A stretch of 64,000 nt of DNA from Takakia lepidozioides (lineage: Eukaryota; Streptophyta; Takakiopsida; Takakiales; Takakiaceae): positions 71,776,756 through 71,840,755 of the forward strand of contig CM060731.1 in NCBI GenBank assembly GCA_030704615.1. The letters are read 5' to 3'. Made by a program: the position numbers and the translations under genes. Positions 22,610 to 32,597 of this stretch are shown one piece after another. A model generated the notes under the pieces. That model was not told where the DNA came from. It saw nothing but the letters and a program-made list of their open reading frames with translations, and did no database searches. Numbering within the stretch: position 1 is the stretch's first letter; every line of letters starts with the position of its first letter.

Positions 22610-24175
22610 GCCGGAATTTCCAACGTAGAGGTAATTCGGAGCGCTGCACGATGGAATTCCGACGCCGGATTTCCATCCGGCAGGTAATTCGGAGCGCAGC
22701 AGGATGGAAATTCAGTGCCGAATTTCCATCCAGCAAGGTAGGGCGGCGCTGGAAATTTCCCTCACGCAGGTAATTCAGAAGCGGATGGATGGAAATCTGG
22801 CGCCGGATTTCCATCCGCGCAGGTAGGGCGGCGCTGGAAATTTCCCTCACGCAAGTAATTCAGAAGCGGAGGGATGGAAATCCGGCGCCGGATTTCCATC
22901 CGCGCAGGTAGGGCGGCGCGCCAAATTTCCCTCACGCACGTAATTCGCAGGCGGATGGATGGAAATCCGGCGCCGCATTTCCATCCTGCAGGTAATTCGA
23001 ATCCCGGATGGATGGAAATCCGGCGCCGAATTTCCATCCAGCAGGTAAGTCGGATCGCTGGAGTATGGATATTCGGCGCCGAATTTCCATTCACCAGGTA
23101 TTTCATCGCTCAGAATTACCTTCCTCCAGGTAATTCTGATCGATGAATTACCTTCCTGCAGGTAATTCTGATCGATGGATTACCTTCCTGCAGGTAATTC
23201 TGAGCGAGGAATTACCTTCCTACCTTCATCGATCAGAATTACCTGCAGGAAGGTAATTCTGAGCGATGAAATACTTGGTGAATGGAAATTCGGCGCCGAA
23301 TATCCATACGCCTGCGATCCGACTTACCTGCTGGATGGAAATTCGGCGCCGAATTTCCATCCATCCGGGATTCGAGTTACCTGCAGGATGGAAATGCGGC
23401 GCCGGATTTCGATCCATCCGGGATTCCACTTACGTGCTGGATGGAAATTCGGCGCCGGATTTCCATCCATCCGGGATTCCACTTACCTGCTGGATGGAAA
23501 TTCGGCGCCAAATTTCCATCCGGAGGATGGTCTCTGTCGGAGAGGTTCCGGCCTCTCCGCCGCTCTGTTGGATATTCGGTGCCGAATTTCCGTCCGGGGG
23601 TTGAAATATGACGGCCAGGTGCCGACCTCTCCCCCCTCCCCGACTGCATCGGAACGGCCCCGGATTGAAATTCGGCGCCGTTTTCCCATCTGGGGAGGTT
23701 CTTATGTCGGCCAGTTTTCGGCCTGACCCCCCGACACGACTTCCTTTGGGGGGGCCCGGATGGAAATTCGGCGCCGAATCTCCATCTAGGGGATGCTCTC
23801 TGTCGAACACGTGCCGACCTCTACGCCCGAGTCGACTTCATCCGGGCGTCCCCTGTTCGATATTCGGTGCCGAATTTCCGTCCGGGGGTTGAAATGTGAC
23901 GGCCAAGTGCCGGCCTCTCCCCCCTCCCCGAGTGCATCCGAACCGCCCCGGATGGAAATTCGGCGCCGTTTTTCCATCTGGGGACGTTTTTATGCCGGCC
24001 ACTTTTCGGCCTGACCCCCTGACACGACTTCCTTTGGGGGGGCCCGGATGGAAATTCGGCGCCGAATCTCCATCCAGGGGATGTTCTCTGTCGCACACGC
24101 GCCGGCCTCTGCGCCCGAGGCAACTTCATCCGGGCTTCCCCTGTTGGATATTGGGTGCCGAATTTCCATTTGGGG
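22610..24175. repeat. Array of about 19 GGCGCC-centred 26-30 bp palindromes with an inverted duplication
   Basis: The unit GGATGGAAATTCGGCGCCGAATTTCCATCC and close variants recur with centres near 22670, 22712, 22800, 22886, 22972, 23022, 23077, 23293, 23347, 23397, 23451, 23507, 23579, 23677, 23771, 23869, 23965, 24061 and 24153. The left half (about 22930-23108) and right half (about 23266-23440) are reverse complements, with a centre near 23190 made of GGTAATTC/GAATTACC units. From 23579 the units form a higher-order repeat of about 288 bp (23579, 23869, 24153). Open frames on both strands here are by-products of the repeat. Confidence 0.9.
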
Positions 24176-24458
24176 GTAGTAATGTGACGGCACGGTGCCG
24201 GCTTCTCCCCTTCAGCCGTCATCATCCGGACGGCCCCCCACTTTCTGACTGCATACCGTTGGCAGTTATTGCGCAGAGACCAGGGGCCGCATTCCGGAGA
24301 CAAGGTTCATTAACACTCTGACTGTGGATTTTTGAGATAGTTGGCTCCCTGGATTTGGATCAGGCTTCATCGCTCGGACAAATCGGCATCGCATTCATTC
24401 CCATCGCTGCATCCCCCTTCTACCAGGGAGCTTCCCCGCACGCCATCCTGGCAGTCTT

Positions 24459-27400
24459 GTGTGCACATCTCCCATGGCGGAAAACTCGAGCGCTACAGTG
24501 TACTGCCCTCCTCACGAGCATAGAGCTTCATTTCCGTGCAGAGGGGACATCTGCCGGGTGATGGAGAAATATCTGTGCGTTGTATACCACCTGAAACCGG
24601 GGTCGGTTTTTTTGGAGGAGGAAAGGAAGGCCTCTAACGGCCTTGTTGTCGAGAGTATTGTTGTGCTCCACGATGATTTCGGCGATGGTAGGGAATGGCG
24701 AGTTCCACCATCGGACAACGTCATATACAGGGCTGTTGGGGACTTCATTTGCCCGCCAAATGCACCTTCTATCCTGGCGCCTTCCACGAAACAATCCGCG
24801 AATCAGAGAGTGGCTACCTCAAAGAGAGAAGTCCGCAACGAAGTAAATCCAGAGCCGAACCCATCCATGAAGACGAGCGAGAACCGGGTTGTTCACAACC
24901 TGTCCGACTCAGACGAGGTCATGGAAGTTCCGAGGTCGTCCTAGAGATCAGGCAAGTCCTCAATGGACGTCAGTGGAGGAGGGAGTCATATTCCCAGCAC
25001 GAGCACCGCAGTTCGATCTATTCTTGAAATTCTGCGAGGGCTTCACCTGGAGGGACACCGGTCGGAGCTGGCCAGGCTGGACTACAGCAAGTTCGCAATT
25101 AAATCGGTTACATGCCTTCCCGCCGACGTCGACGGTAATATCTTCTTTGAGTTCCCTCCTCGGGCGGACTACTCGAGGGCGTCCAGAATGTTGACAGATA
25201 TGGATAGAAAACATGACGGTCATCCTTGGTGCGTTACCAAAACCACCAGCATGAAGATGCTCGATGGTGTGCGGGTGCGCTACGTTGTTTGTGCGGGCGC
25301 GTTGCGGTGTTTCTCCCCAACTTGCTTCCATTTTAAATCCAGAGGTCACAGGAACGAGACCGATTAGACAGGCACAGCTCATCAACCATTTCGAGCTCAG
25401 GAGAAGGTTCCGAACTCCACATTTAAGTGTGCACATTGCAAAGAACCACCACACTGCATGTCTGCTTGTAATGCCAAGCAGTTCTATGTGTTGCACCGTT
25501 TCCCTGACCTCACCCGAGCTTGCATACACGTTGGTTCCCATTGTCACAAATTGGCGAGGGGGAACTCGCGGGAGGCTGCCCACGAAGCAGAGCAGCTCGT
25601 TCAGGAGGAGGTTAAGTTGAGACCGGGTGCCAAACCCAAACAGATACAGCTCCAAGCCGCCCATAAGATGGCATTGGCCAGAATTATGTCGGAAGACGGC
25701 TCCGATAGAGTTCTTCTCGACGAGAAGGAAATGGAGGCATTGCTGGAGTCGGTGTCCCACGTATGTTCACCGAATGTCCGAAACCACATTGTCTCATGCA
25801 AACAAAAAATTGGGCGTGGCTCGGATATGCACTCCATTCTGGAGGTGAAGCGACGATGTGGATATGACTACATTCATGGAAGTAGGTTTCCAGGACAAGG
25901 GACTGAGGCAGATCGTTGTTTCGTATTCAAAATGTCCACGTGTGGACCTGGCAGCGGCGTCGAACTGGTCGACAGGATGACGAGTGGGAACTTGTCAAAC
26001 AGTTGGGTCATGTTCGACCATATCAAGCGAATTACAAATCACCAGTGGGTGACAATGGGTGCACATGTCTACGACACCCACTGCAAGATGCTAATGACAA
26101 TTGCTATTTGTGAGATGAAAGGAGAGGACACACAATCGGAGATGCTTCTTTGGCAGGGAATAAACGAACAGATGGCCAAGGCGGGATTGCCCCCTCCCAA
26201 TTTCCGTGGTTTCATGGCGGACAACGCACAAGCAAATTGGGCTGCCATCCGAAGGGTGTACGGGCAAGACCCCAATGTTCCCATGGAAGGCAAGGAGAGA
26301 TCTTGTGGGTTCCATTTTCTGCAGAGCCTTTCGCAGTACACAACCAGGCTCGTGGCGCCAGATTTCAGAGAGGAGCACCGTTCCATGTGCCTTGCGTGGA
26401 AGCGCGCTCCCACCTTGGATGATGCAGAGACACAGTTTGCATGCATACGGGCTTGGTGGACATCGTCAGGTGCTGTAAGGAAATCAGACGAGGGAGCAAT
26501 GGTGAGTTGGCTAGCATGGTGGCATTATCGTTTCCTCCAGTTCGGCGACTATATGCGGGAGGTGAGTTGCACGAATTCGCGTCCCGTTGAATATTATTCT
26601 TGGCCATATTTGTAACTTGCTTGTAACCTCAACATGTGCTTGTGCAGGAAATGTGTCTCGACTCCGACACCGACATGCCCACGACAAACATGGCCGAATC
26701 AGTGCACTCTTCCTGGCGTGCCTCCTCTGCGGCGCATCTGGTGGACATCCTCACTGCCACAACGGAGGACATTGTGAGGTCAATTATGCAGCAATGCAGG
26801 TACAACGAGTTCTTGAAAGGGAAACAGTGGGGCTTGGGGCCGGACAGGCAGGAAATGCTGATGCGGACTGCCTCTAGATCGAAGAATCCTCGGAAGTGGG
26901 CGGCGGCCTTGCGAGAAGGCCTTCGGGACACGCCATTGCTGCGAAGAGGCCAACATTTGGAAGGAGATGTTCATACCCGTCCAGTGAGACGAAGACTTGA
27001 CGAGGCACCTGGTGGAGAAGAGGATTCATGGCGAGCTGACAAGAATATTCGCACGCTCCCTCGTGGTCCGGTGATGTTGCCTGAGGAGGTCTCGTCGAGC
27101 ACCGCAAGTCCTGCACGTTCAAGATCGCCATCTCCTTCGAGCACAGGGCGCGTGCCCCGGCAACATAACGAGCCATCTGTAGTAAAGCAGTACAACATTC
27201 CCATTGTGGAGACAAGAGTGTCGGAGTCACAGTGGAGAATTGCGAGGACATTGCCAGCATTTCGAGGGAAGTGCTGCGCCATCCGGGTGGATACGAGAGC
27301 ACGCTGTGGTGAGATGATTCGGAGGAACCCACATGGTGCTGTACCTGCACCTTGTTTCAGCGGCAGATTTTTGACTCCCACATTTGCTCACGCCACAACG

Positions 27401-28066
27401 CAGACATTTTGGTTCTGTAGGCACGACATAATGACCTGTGTATTTGGCAAGCCCAAGTACGGGATTCAGGGAATGCCGGAGCCTCTGGGTGTCTGGCCTG
27501 TTGCACCGGGTTGCAGCCTCTCTCAGAATGAGGCGAATGCTCTATCTGCAGCAGGATTTCGAATGGTGCAACGCACAGACATCCCGGCCCACGCATTTCC
27601 GGTTCCTCAGACCCAGCCATTGCAGACTGCTCGGTCCAGTAGAGACGGATTGGACAATTCTGCACATCCCGCAATGCGATTCGGAAGAGTGAAGAGACGA
27701 CACCCTCCCAACAAGTTGAATGAGACTCGGATTGCCAATGCTCTTGGGATGGCTTGCACTATTCAGAGCTCCGTGGACGTACCCCCACCCGGCCTTGGGC
27801 GTGTGTATCGGATGGCAACGGCCGGCTCGGCTGTACGCGACGATGTATACACAATTACGATTGGAGTGGAGCCGACTTGCAATTGTACGGACTTCTCGTT
27901 GATGGAAGCAAAGAAGGGTTCGAAGTATTATCCGTGCAAGCATCTGTATTACATTTACCTGAAGAGGTTGAGGATGAACGTGACTATTGATGACTTTATT
28001 CATGCACCGGCGTTGAGCGTGAACGAGCTGCACAAACTCCTCCTTAGGGATTCCAGAAATCATTGA
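24459..28066 (+). pseudogene. MULE-like transposase with zinc cluster and SWIM finger, two in-frame stops, one intron
   Basis: One frame runs from 24459 to 26561, interrupted only by TAG at 24942 and 25365. An 86-bp GT-AG intron (26562-26647) joins it in phase to a second exon ending at 28066, about 1,170 residues in all. Region 25225-25560 has HPWCVTK, RYVVCAGALRCFSPTC, FKCAHCKEPPHC and ends HVGSHCHK, the cysteine spacing and final H-x-G-x-H-x-H of WRKY-GCM1-type zinc clusters found in MULE proteins. The core has HVYDTHCKMLMTIAI and FMADNAQANWAAIRR (likely catalytic Asp residues) and, in exon 2, TTNMAESVHSSWR (candidate Glu). The C-terminus has a SWIM finger: CNCTDFS...YPCKHLYYIYLKRL (C-x-C...C-x-H). 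It would cut and move the element. The two TAG codons make this copy inactive unless read through. Confidence 0.75.
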
Positions 28067-28224
28067 TGGGGCAAAGGGAATCCTCCATATGGATATTTTC
28101 AATTGCATTTTGATGTATCAGACTTTTTTTTGCAGTGTAATGAAATGCACCCCAAAACTCCTGGAATGAGGCAATATTCCATTCAAACTGAGATCCAACA
28201 GAAGCAGTTGTGGGGCCATTTCTG

Positions 28225-28585
28225 GAAAAATGGCGCCGAATTTCTCTTTTTGGGGCCGAAAATTGGCTAAGTCCCAACATGCACTGGTACCTGTGTCTGG
28301 GAAAATGGCGCCGAATTTCTCTTTTTTGGGCCGAAAACTGGCTAAGTCCCAACATGCACTGGTACAGTGTCTGGAAAAATGGCGCCGAATTTCCCTATTT
28401 TGCGCCGAAAACTGGCTAAGTCCGAACATGCACTGGAAAAATGGCGCCGAATTACCTGTCATGAGGGGACCTATAGCCGCGGAATTCGGCACCATTTTTC
28501 ACCAGAGAGACCTATTACCGCGAAATACGTCGCCGTTTTTTCAGGTTACGGACCCTATTACCGCGAAATTCGGCGCCATATTTGC
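28225..28585. repeat. Right array: four 62-75 bp tandem units plus inverted units with GGCGCC core
   Basis: AAATGGCGCCGAATT starts units near 28230, 28305, 28379 and 28441; each of the first three continues with GCCGAAAA(T/C)TGGCTAAGTCC(C/G)AACATGCACTGG. Further right, GAATTCGGCACCATTTTT near 28483 and GAAATTCGGCGCCATATTT near 28565 are the same core in the opposite orientation. It therefore folds back, like the left array. Confidence 0.8.
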
Positions 28586-28667
28586 ACATGTCGCTGGGAA
28601 TTGGCATGAGCGGAAGACGAAATATCATGAGCACAACTGTCAAAACTGCAAGTTTCCCTTCAAGGGG

Positions 28668-29200
28668 CCTGTCGTGCGCATACATATCACTACACAACTA
28701 CATCGCTGTCCAAACCACACCACACATATATGCACAATAAAGTAGTCTGCCACAATAGATAAGAAAACTAGAAAAACACACTGTTTACACAAGAAAACAA
28801 CATGAATCCAACAGCATCACTCTTTAAGATAATAGTCGAGCCAGGGGCACCCCAAGCTATGGGGACTCCACCCCACAACAACCTACACTCTCATCATAAG
28901 CACACTCAGATCTGAAGCGATGAAGGAGCTCGGTCGCGCAGGCTCAACTCGAGAGAGATGAGCTGCGTGACTGCCGCTCTCGTGAAGATAAGACGGACCA
29001 GGTGTCAAACTAAACTTGACACCTGATTTAACACTTGACCTAAATCCAAGTGTTAAATACAAATAACTAGTTTTATTCTAACTGTTTTCACACTGTGCTT
29101 ATTTAACTTGACAGCTGTCGTGCGCATACATATTGCTACACAACTACATCGCTGTCCAAACCACACCACACATATATGCACAATAAAGTAGTCTGCCACA
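28668..29200 (-). repeat. Probable 3' LTR region with an internal 88-bp direct duplication
   Basis: TGTCGTGCGCATACATAT...AGTAGTCTGCCACA occurs at about 28668-28754 and again at 29113-29200, with only a few differences. The inner copy abuts the polypurine tract, which fixes 29200 as the likely LTR start on the minus strand. The outer limit is uncertain: either the LTR is about 530 bp with a duplicated end, or these are two short terminal repeats around a 358-bp insert. Confidence 0.5.
29000..29057. repeat. Two adjacent perfect hairpins in the retrotransposon end
   Basis: AGGTGTCAA/TTGACACCT (29000-29008 with 29016-29024) and TTTAACACTTG/CAAGTGTTAAA (29027-29037 with 29047-29057) lie within 58 bp, with loops of 7 and 9 bases. 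In an LTR such folds could affect RNA 3' end formation or packaging; that is inference. Confidence 0.7.
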
Positions 29201-29211
29201 ATCGCCCCCCT
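29201..29211 (-). other. Polypurine tract of the methyltransferase retrotransposon
   Basis: On the minus strand AGGGGGGCGAT lies directly before TGTGGCAGAC. A G-rich primer abutting a TG-starting repeat is the usual plus-strand priming site of LTR elements. Confidence 0.6.
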
Positions 29212-29460
29212 AGCTGGTGGATAGGTCCCTCTACCTCCAGATAGCTACAAGATGTAATAGCCACAGCCGTACTAAGTCCTCTATCACTGTCCCTATTCTA
29301 CTCAAACTCTATAGACCAAGAGGCCGGGTACAAGAGTAGCCCCATCGTTAGTCGCCGTCTTGCAATCTGTGAACTTGAGCCAGGATCTCGTGTGTTCAAG
29401 GTCTCCTAGTAGTTGGGCCTTGCGTTTCTTGTTAGCCTTCCATGGTTGTATCCACTCCCA

Positions 29461-29874
29461 CTATCCAATGCAATGTGGACATAACCAATCCCCATCTGGA
29501 ACCATCTCAAGAGGTGGAGTCAAGCATCCCATATGCCAACCTCTAGAGCATCGATCACACACCAGCATGGTGGCTGCCCCTTTAGCAGACCCACACAACA
29601 TGCACCTCAAACCTGCAGATACCACTCCCAGGTTTGGGTCAATCCTGCCATCGACATTCGGAAGGTGACATGGCGCACAATTACGCACATGGTCCTTCCA
29701 AGTTATGCCATCCCGACCCTCCAAGACCAAGACGCCTGAGGGCAAGACCTCTCGAACCCTCAAAATAACACGTCCTGCAGTCATATCCAGGGTCGTAGGA
29801 GCAGTCTGCTGCAGATAGACATAGTCACCAGGGTTGAATCTCCGAACCCCAGGACGATAGCCCCACCACGTATG
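29461..29874 (-). CDS. Integrase C-terminal extension ending in a PHD finger
   Basis: After a one-base slip in a G-run near 29870, this frame continues the integrase with RRFNPGDYVYLQQTAPTTLD, then WKDHVRNCAPCHLPNVDG and a C-terminal finger: CMLCGSAKG...LVCDRCSRGWHMGCL...DGDWLCPHC. That is the Cys4-His-Cys3 pattern of a PHD finger, including the Trp two residues before the last Cys pair (W-L-C-x2-C). PHD fingers commonly read histone H3 tails. In the chromovirus Ty3 lineage a chromodomain occupies this position and steers integration, so a targeting role is a natural inference. The frame ends with TAG at 29461, about 250 bp before the polypurine tract. Confidence 0.8.
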   Translation of the reverse strand, partial: HTWWGYRPGVRRFNPGDYVYLQQTAPTTLDMTAGRVILRVREVLPSGVLVLEGRDGITWKDHVRNCAPCHLPNVDGRIDPNLGVVSAGLRCMLCGSAKGAATMLVCDRCSRGWHMGCLTPPLEMVPDGDWLCPHCIG

Positions 29875-31571
29875 GTAGCATACCTCAACGTATCATGGTG
29901 TTGTGCAATGGCAAGGTTCTCGAAAGCCATGGGCATGTCTCTCTTGAACAACTCTGCACGCTGCTCACATGCACGTGCCCACACGTCCGGATCGTCAAGG
30001 TTAAGAACTGTAGCAGCTTCTCTGCAAATGGATGTAGGCAAATCCGGCTCTCGGCCAAAGAGAAGAAAGTATGGTGAGAAGGAGGCAAGTGATGCTTGCT
30101 TGCTGAACCTGTAGCCCATGGCTAACCAGGGTAACTGAAGGTCCCAATCTCCTAGGTGTCCCTTCTGCAAGCCATACTTGCGCAAACCACTCTTTACTGT
30201 CTGAACAACTCTCTCTGCCAAGCCATCGGCCTCAGGATGATCCCGAGAAGTGGTGCGGTGGTCTATCAAGGCCTTGTCACACAAAGCCTGAAACTCCCCC
30301 AAGAATTCTCTCCCTTGGTCCGTGAGTACCTCAGCTGGAGCACCGAATCGGCTAAGCACACAATCCAAGAATGCATACGCAGCTCCCTCACTAGCCTTAT
30401 CAGGCAATGGAACCAATTCAATCCACTTGGAGAAGTGCTCCACCATCACCAACACGTACTTGTTGTGGCGCATGGTCAGTGGCAACGGCCCTGCGAAGTC
30501 AAGACTCCACCTATAGCCCAATCCCATGATCGAAAGGGGGTGCAATTGTGGAGTAGGGGCGTTGAATGAAGCACGCACCCTGTCACACACCATGCACCTA
30601 GCCACAAATTGTTGCACCTCTGTGTGCATACCACGCCACCAATACTGCCCCTGCAGTAGACTATGAGTGCGTCGCACCCCAAAATGGCCCAACTCCTCAT
30701 GGGCATGGCGCACTAACCGTGCCCGCTGTGTTGGGTGAGGCACAATCCTCACTTGACCATCCTCCCACACTCGGAGCAGGTGTGTCCCCTCCCACTTGAA
30801 CCTCTTGGCTCGTTGTAGGATCCAATTCCTCTCCTTGGCAGTCACAGTGGCTGCCGTGTCTCCAGTGCGGAGGTAGTCCAACACAACTGAATCCTCATGT
30901 ATATCTTTGGCGCCACCTTGCTCATTGCTGGCCTCAGGGTCCTCAGACACTTGATCTACAGTCATCCCTGTTGCAGGTCCAACCTGGCCTTCCGCTGCCA
31001 AGATACACAGAAATGCAGATGCATGCCATCCGGGCACCATCTCCTCGTCCGTCTCACCATGCCACCGAGCTCCAGTGTCATCTTGTTGGCTCGTGCATGG
31101 ATTGCGACTCAACCCATCTGCATTGCGATTGACCAAACCCGGTCGATGCACCACCTGAAAGTCATACTCTTGAAGGATGAGTGCCCACCGTGCAAGCTTC
31201 CCCGTAAGCTTGTCTGACTCCATCAACCATTTGAGTGGTTGGTGATCTGTGACAAGGGTGAAGAGATTGCCGTATAGATAGCACCTGAAGTGTGCCACGG
31301 CCCACACTGCAGCTAAGCATTCTCCCTCATATGAGCTATACTTAGACTCTGCAGCGTTGTTCGAGCGGCTAGCATAAGCCACTACGAACTCTCTTCCCTC
31401 ATCATCCACCTGTGTGAGCACCGCTCCAAGCCCCAGCATGCTCCAATCTATATGCAGCTGAAAAGAACACCCCCTGATAGGTCGTCTCAAGATGGGCGCC
31501 GAGGTCAACCTCGCCTTGAGCTCTTGAAAAGCTTGTTCTTGCTCATCTTCCCACTGCCACTCCTGGTCCAC
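29781..31571 (-). CDS. Ty3-type RNase H and integrase
   Basis: The 596-residue frame begins at the end of RT. RNase H is recognised by FQLHIDWSMLGLGAVLTQ, YASRSNNAAESKYSSYEGECLA and FTLVTDHQPLKWLM, which supply the Asp-Glu-Asp set. The integrase zinc-binding HHCC motif follows (HEELGHFGVRRTH...CMVC). Its catalytic core has SLDFAGPLP, VLTDQGREFLGEF and DGLAERVVQTVKSGL, giving the D-D-E triad. The last 18 or so residues before the stop (TGA, 29781) are out of frame; the true continuation is the PHD-containing frame. It shares frame with RT and the methyltransferase. Confidence 0.9.
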   Translation of the reverse strand: MDQEWQWEDEQEQAFQELKARLTSAPILRRPIRGCSFQLHIDWSMLGLGAVLTQVDDEGREFVVAYASRSNNAAESKYSSYEGECLAAVWAVAHFRCYLYGNLFTLVTDHQPLKWLMESDKLTGKLARWALILQEYDFQVVHRPGLVNRNADGLSRNPCTSQQDDTGARWHGETDEEMVPGWHASAFLCILAAEGQVGPATGMTVDQVSEDPEASNEQGGAKDIHEDSVVLDYLRTGDTAATVTAKERNWILQRAKRFKWEGTHLLRVWEDGQVRIVPHPTQRARLVRHAHEELGHFGVRRTHSLLQGQYWWRGMHTEVQQFVARCMVCDRVRASFNAPTPQLHPLSIMGLGYRWSLDFAGPLPLTMRHNKYVLVMVEHFSKWIELVPLPDKASEGAAYAFLDCVLSRFGAPAEVLTDQGREFLGEFQALCDKALIDHRTTSRDHPEADGLAERVVQTVKSGLRKYGLQKGHLGDWDLQLPWLAMGYRFSKQASLASFSPYFLLFGREPDLPTSICREAATVLNLDDPDVWARACEQRAELFKRDMPMAFENLAIAQHHDTLRYATIRGGAIVLGFGDSTLVTMSICSRLLLRPWI

Positions 31572-31640
31572 CTTGGTCAGCTTGGTTAGAGCCTTTGCAA
31601 TGGCACTAAATCCTTTAACAAACCGTCTGTAATAGTTTGC

Positions 31641-32597
31641 TTACCCCATGAAAGCTCGAACTCGGCTCACATCCGTGGGGCGTGGAACCTGTGCAATGGA
31701 CTCTACCTTAGTCTGTTGTACCCCCAATCCTCCAGGATATATCATGTGACCCAGATACTCAATCTGGTTGTGGAAAAACTTGCACTTGCCCGGATGTAAC
31801 TTCAATCCGTGCGTCCTCAAGCGCTCAAATACCCCCTGAAGGTGTCTCTCATGCTCCTCCACCGTAGCACTAAAGATGATGATGTCATCTATGTAGCACC
31901 GAGCAAACTCCACCCCTGCTAGAATCCTGTCCATGACTCTTTGAAACTCAGTGGGAGCGTTTTTAAGCCCAAATGGTAAGAACCGCCACTGGTATAGGCA
32001 ATCCTTCCCGTGCTCATTGATCCCCCAGAATGCCGTCTTTTGCTTATCCGCCTCCTTGATCGGCAACTGGTGATATCCGGATCGTAAATCCAACGTGCTA
32101 AAGACCTTGGAATGCCCAATGGCATCAAAGATCTCCTCTGGTGTGGGCATGGCATACCTATCGGACTTGGTCTGACGATTTACAGGCCGGTAATCACCGC
32201 ACATACGTCTCTCCGTCCAATTGCCATAGACATCCTTCTCAGCTGGCATCACTGTGGCTGAAGCATACTCTCCACCAGAGAGCTCCACCAAACCTGCCTC
32301 CCAGAGATCTTGAGTCCTCATCTGAATCAAAGACCTCTCCATGTCACTGTATCTATAGGGTCTCCGAAAGATTGGCGTGTCAGTGGCCAACTCAATACGG
32401 ATCTCTTGACCCTTCAGTGCTCCCAAGTCCTTCAAACTGATGGCAAAGCAATTCCTGTAAGCCCTCAGGAACCGCCGTATACGTTGTCTCTCTCCTCCAG
32501 TGACAATGGGTCCAATGTCAGGCTCCCAATTGTCCTCCGTAACTGCAACCTTAAGTCCAGCAGACTTAGAGGTAGGAGACGCGTCCCGTGGTTGCTA
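31641..32597 (-). CDS. Ty3-type reverse transcriptase
   Basis: Between the TAG at 32595 and the TAA at 31641 the frame starts with a connector (RIRRFLRAYRNCFAISLKDL) and continues with LATDTPIFRRPYRYSDMERS, FSTLDLRSGYHQLPI (first catalytic Asp), LPFGLKNAPTEFQRVMD and CYIDDIIIF (the YxDD pair). The stop falls inside the conserved FMG-L-ANYYRRF phrase, where one codon for Leu has become TAA, so it is plainly a mutation. No frameshift separates RT from the methyltransferase upstream or RNase H downstream, so all belong to one polyprotein. Confidence 0.9.

Larger units (their letters stand above)
22610..28600 (+). mobile_element. MULE-like DNA transposon with palindromic subterminal arrays
   Basis: A MULE-type transposase gene (24459-28066) is flanked on the left by an array of GGCGCC-centred palindromes (22610-24175) and on the right by a shorter array with the same GGCGCCGAATTT core (28225-28585). 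Shared cores on both sides and a single transposase between them suggest that the arrays are the element's terminal or subterminal regions, where transposase would bind. I could not identify exact ends or a target duplication. Confidence 0.6.

Noticed and set aside
22610-24300. Many overlapping open frames on both strands encoding Arg/Ile/Ser-rich peptides
   Set aside because: They repeat with the palindromic array and appear nearly identically on both strands, so they are by-products of the DNA repeat.
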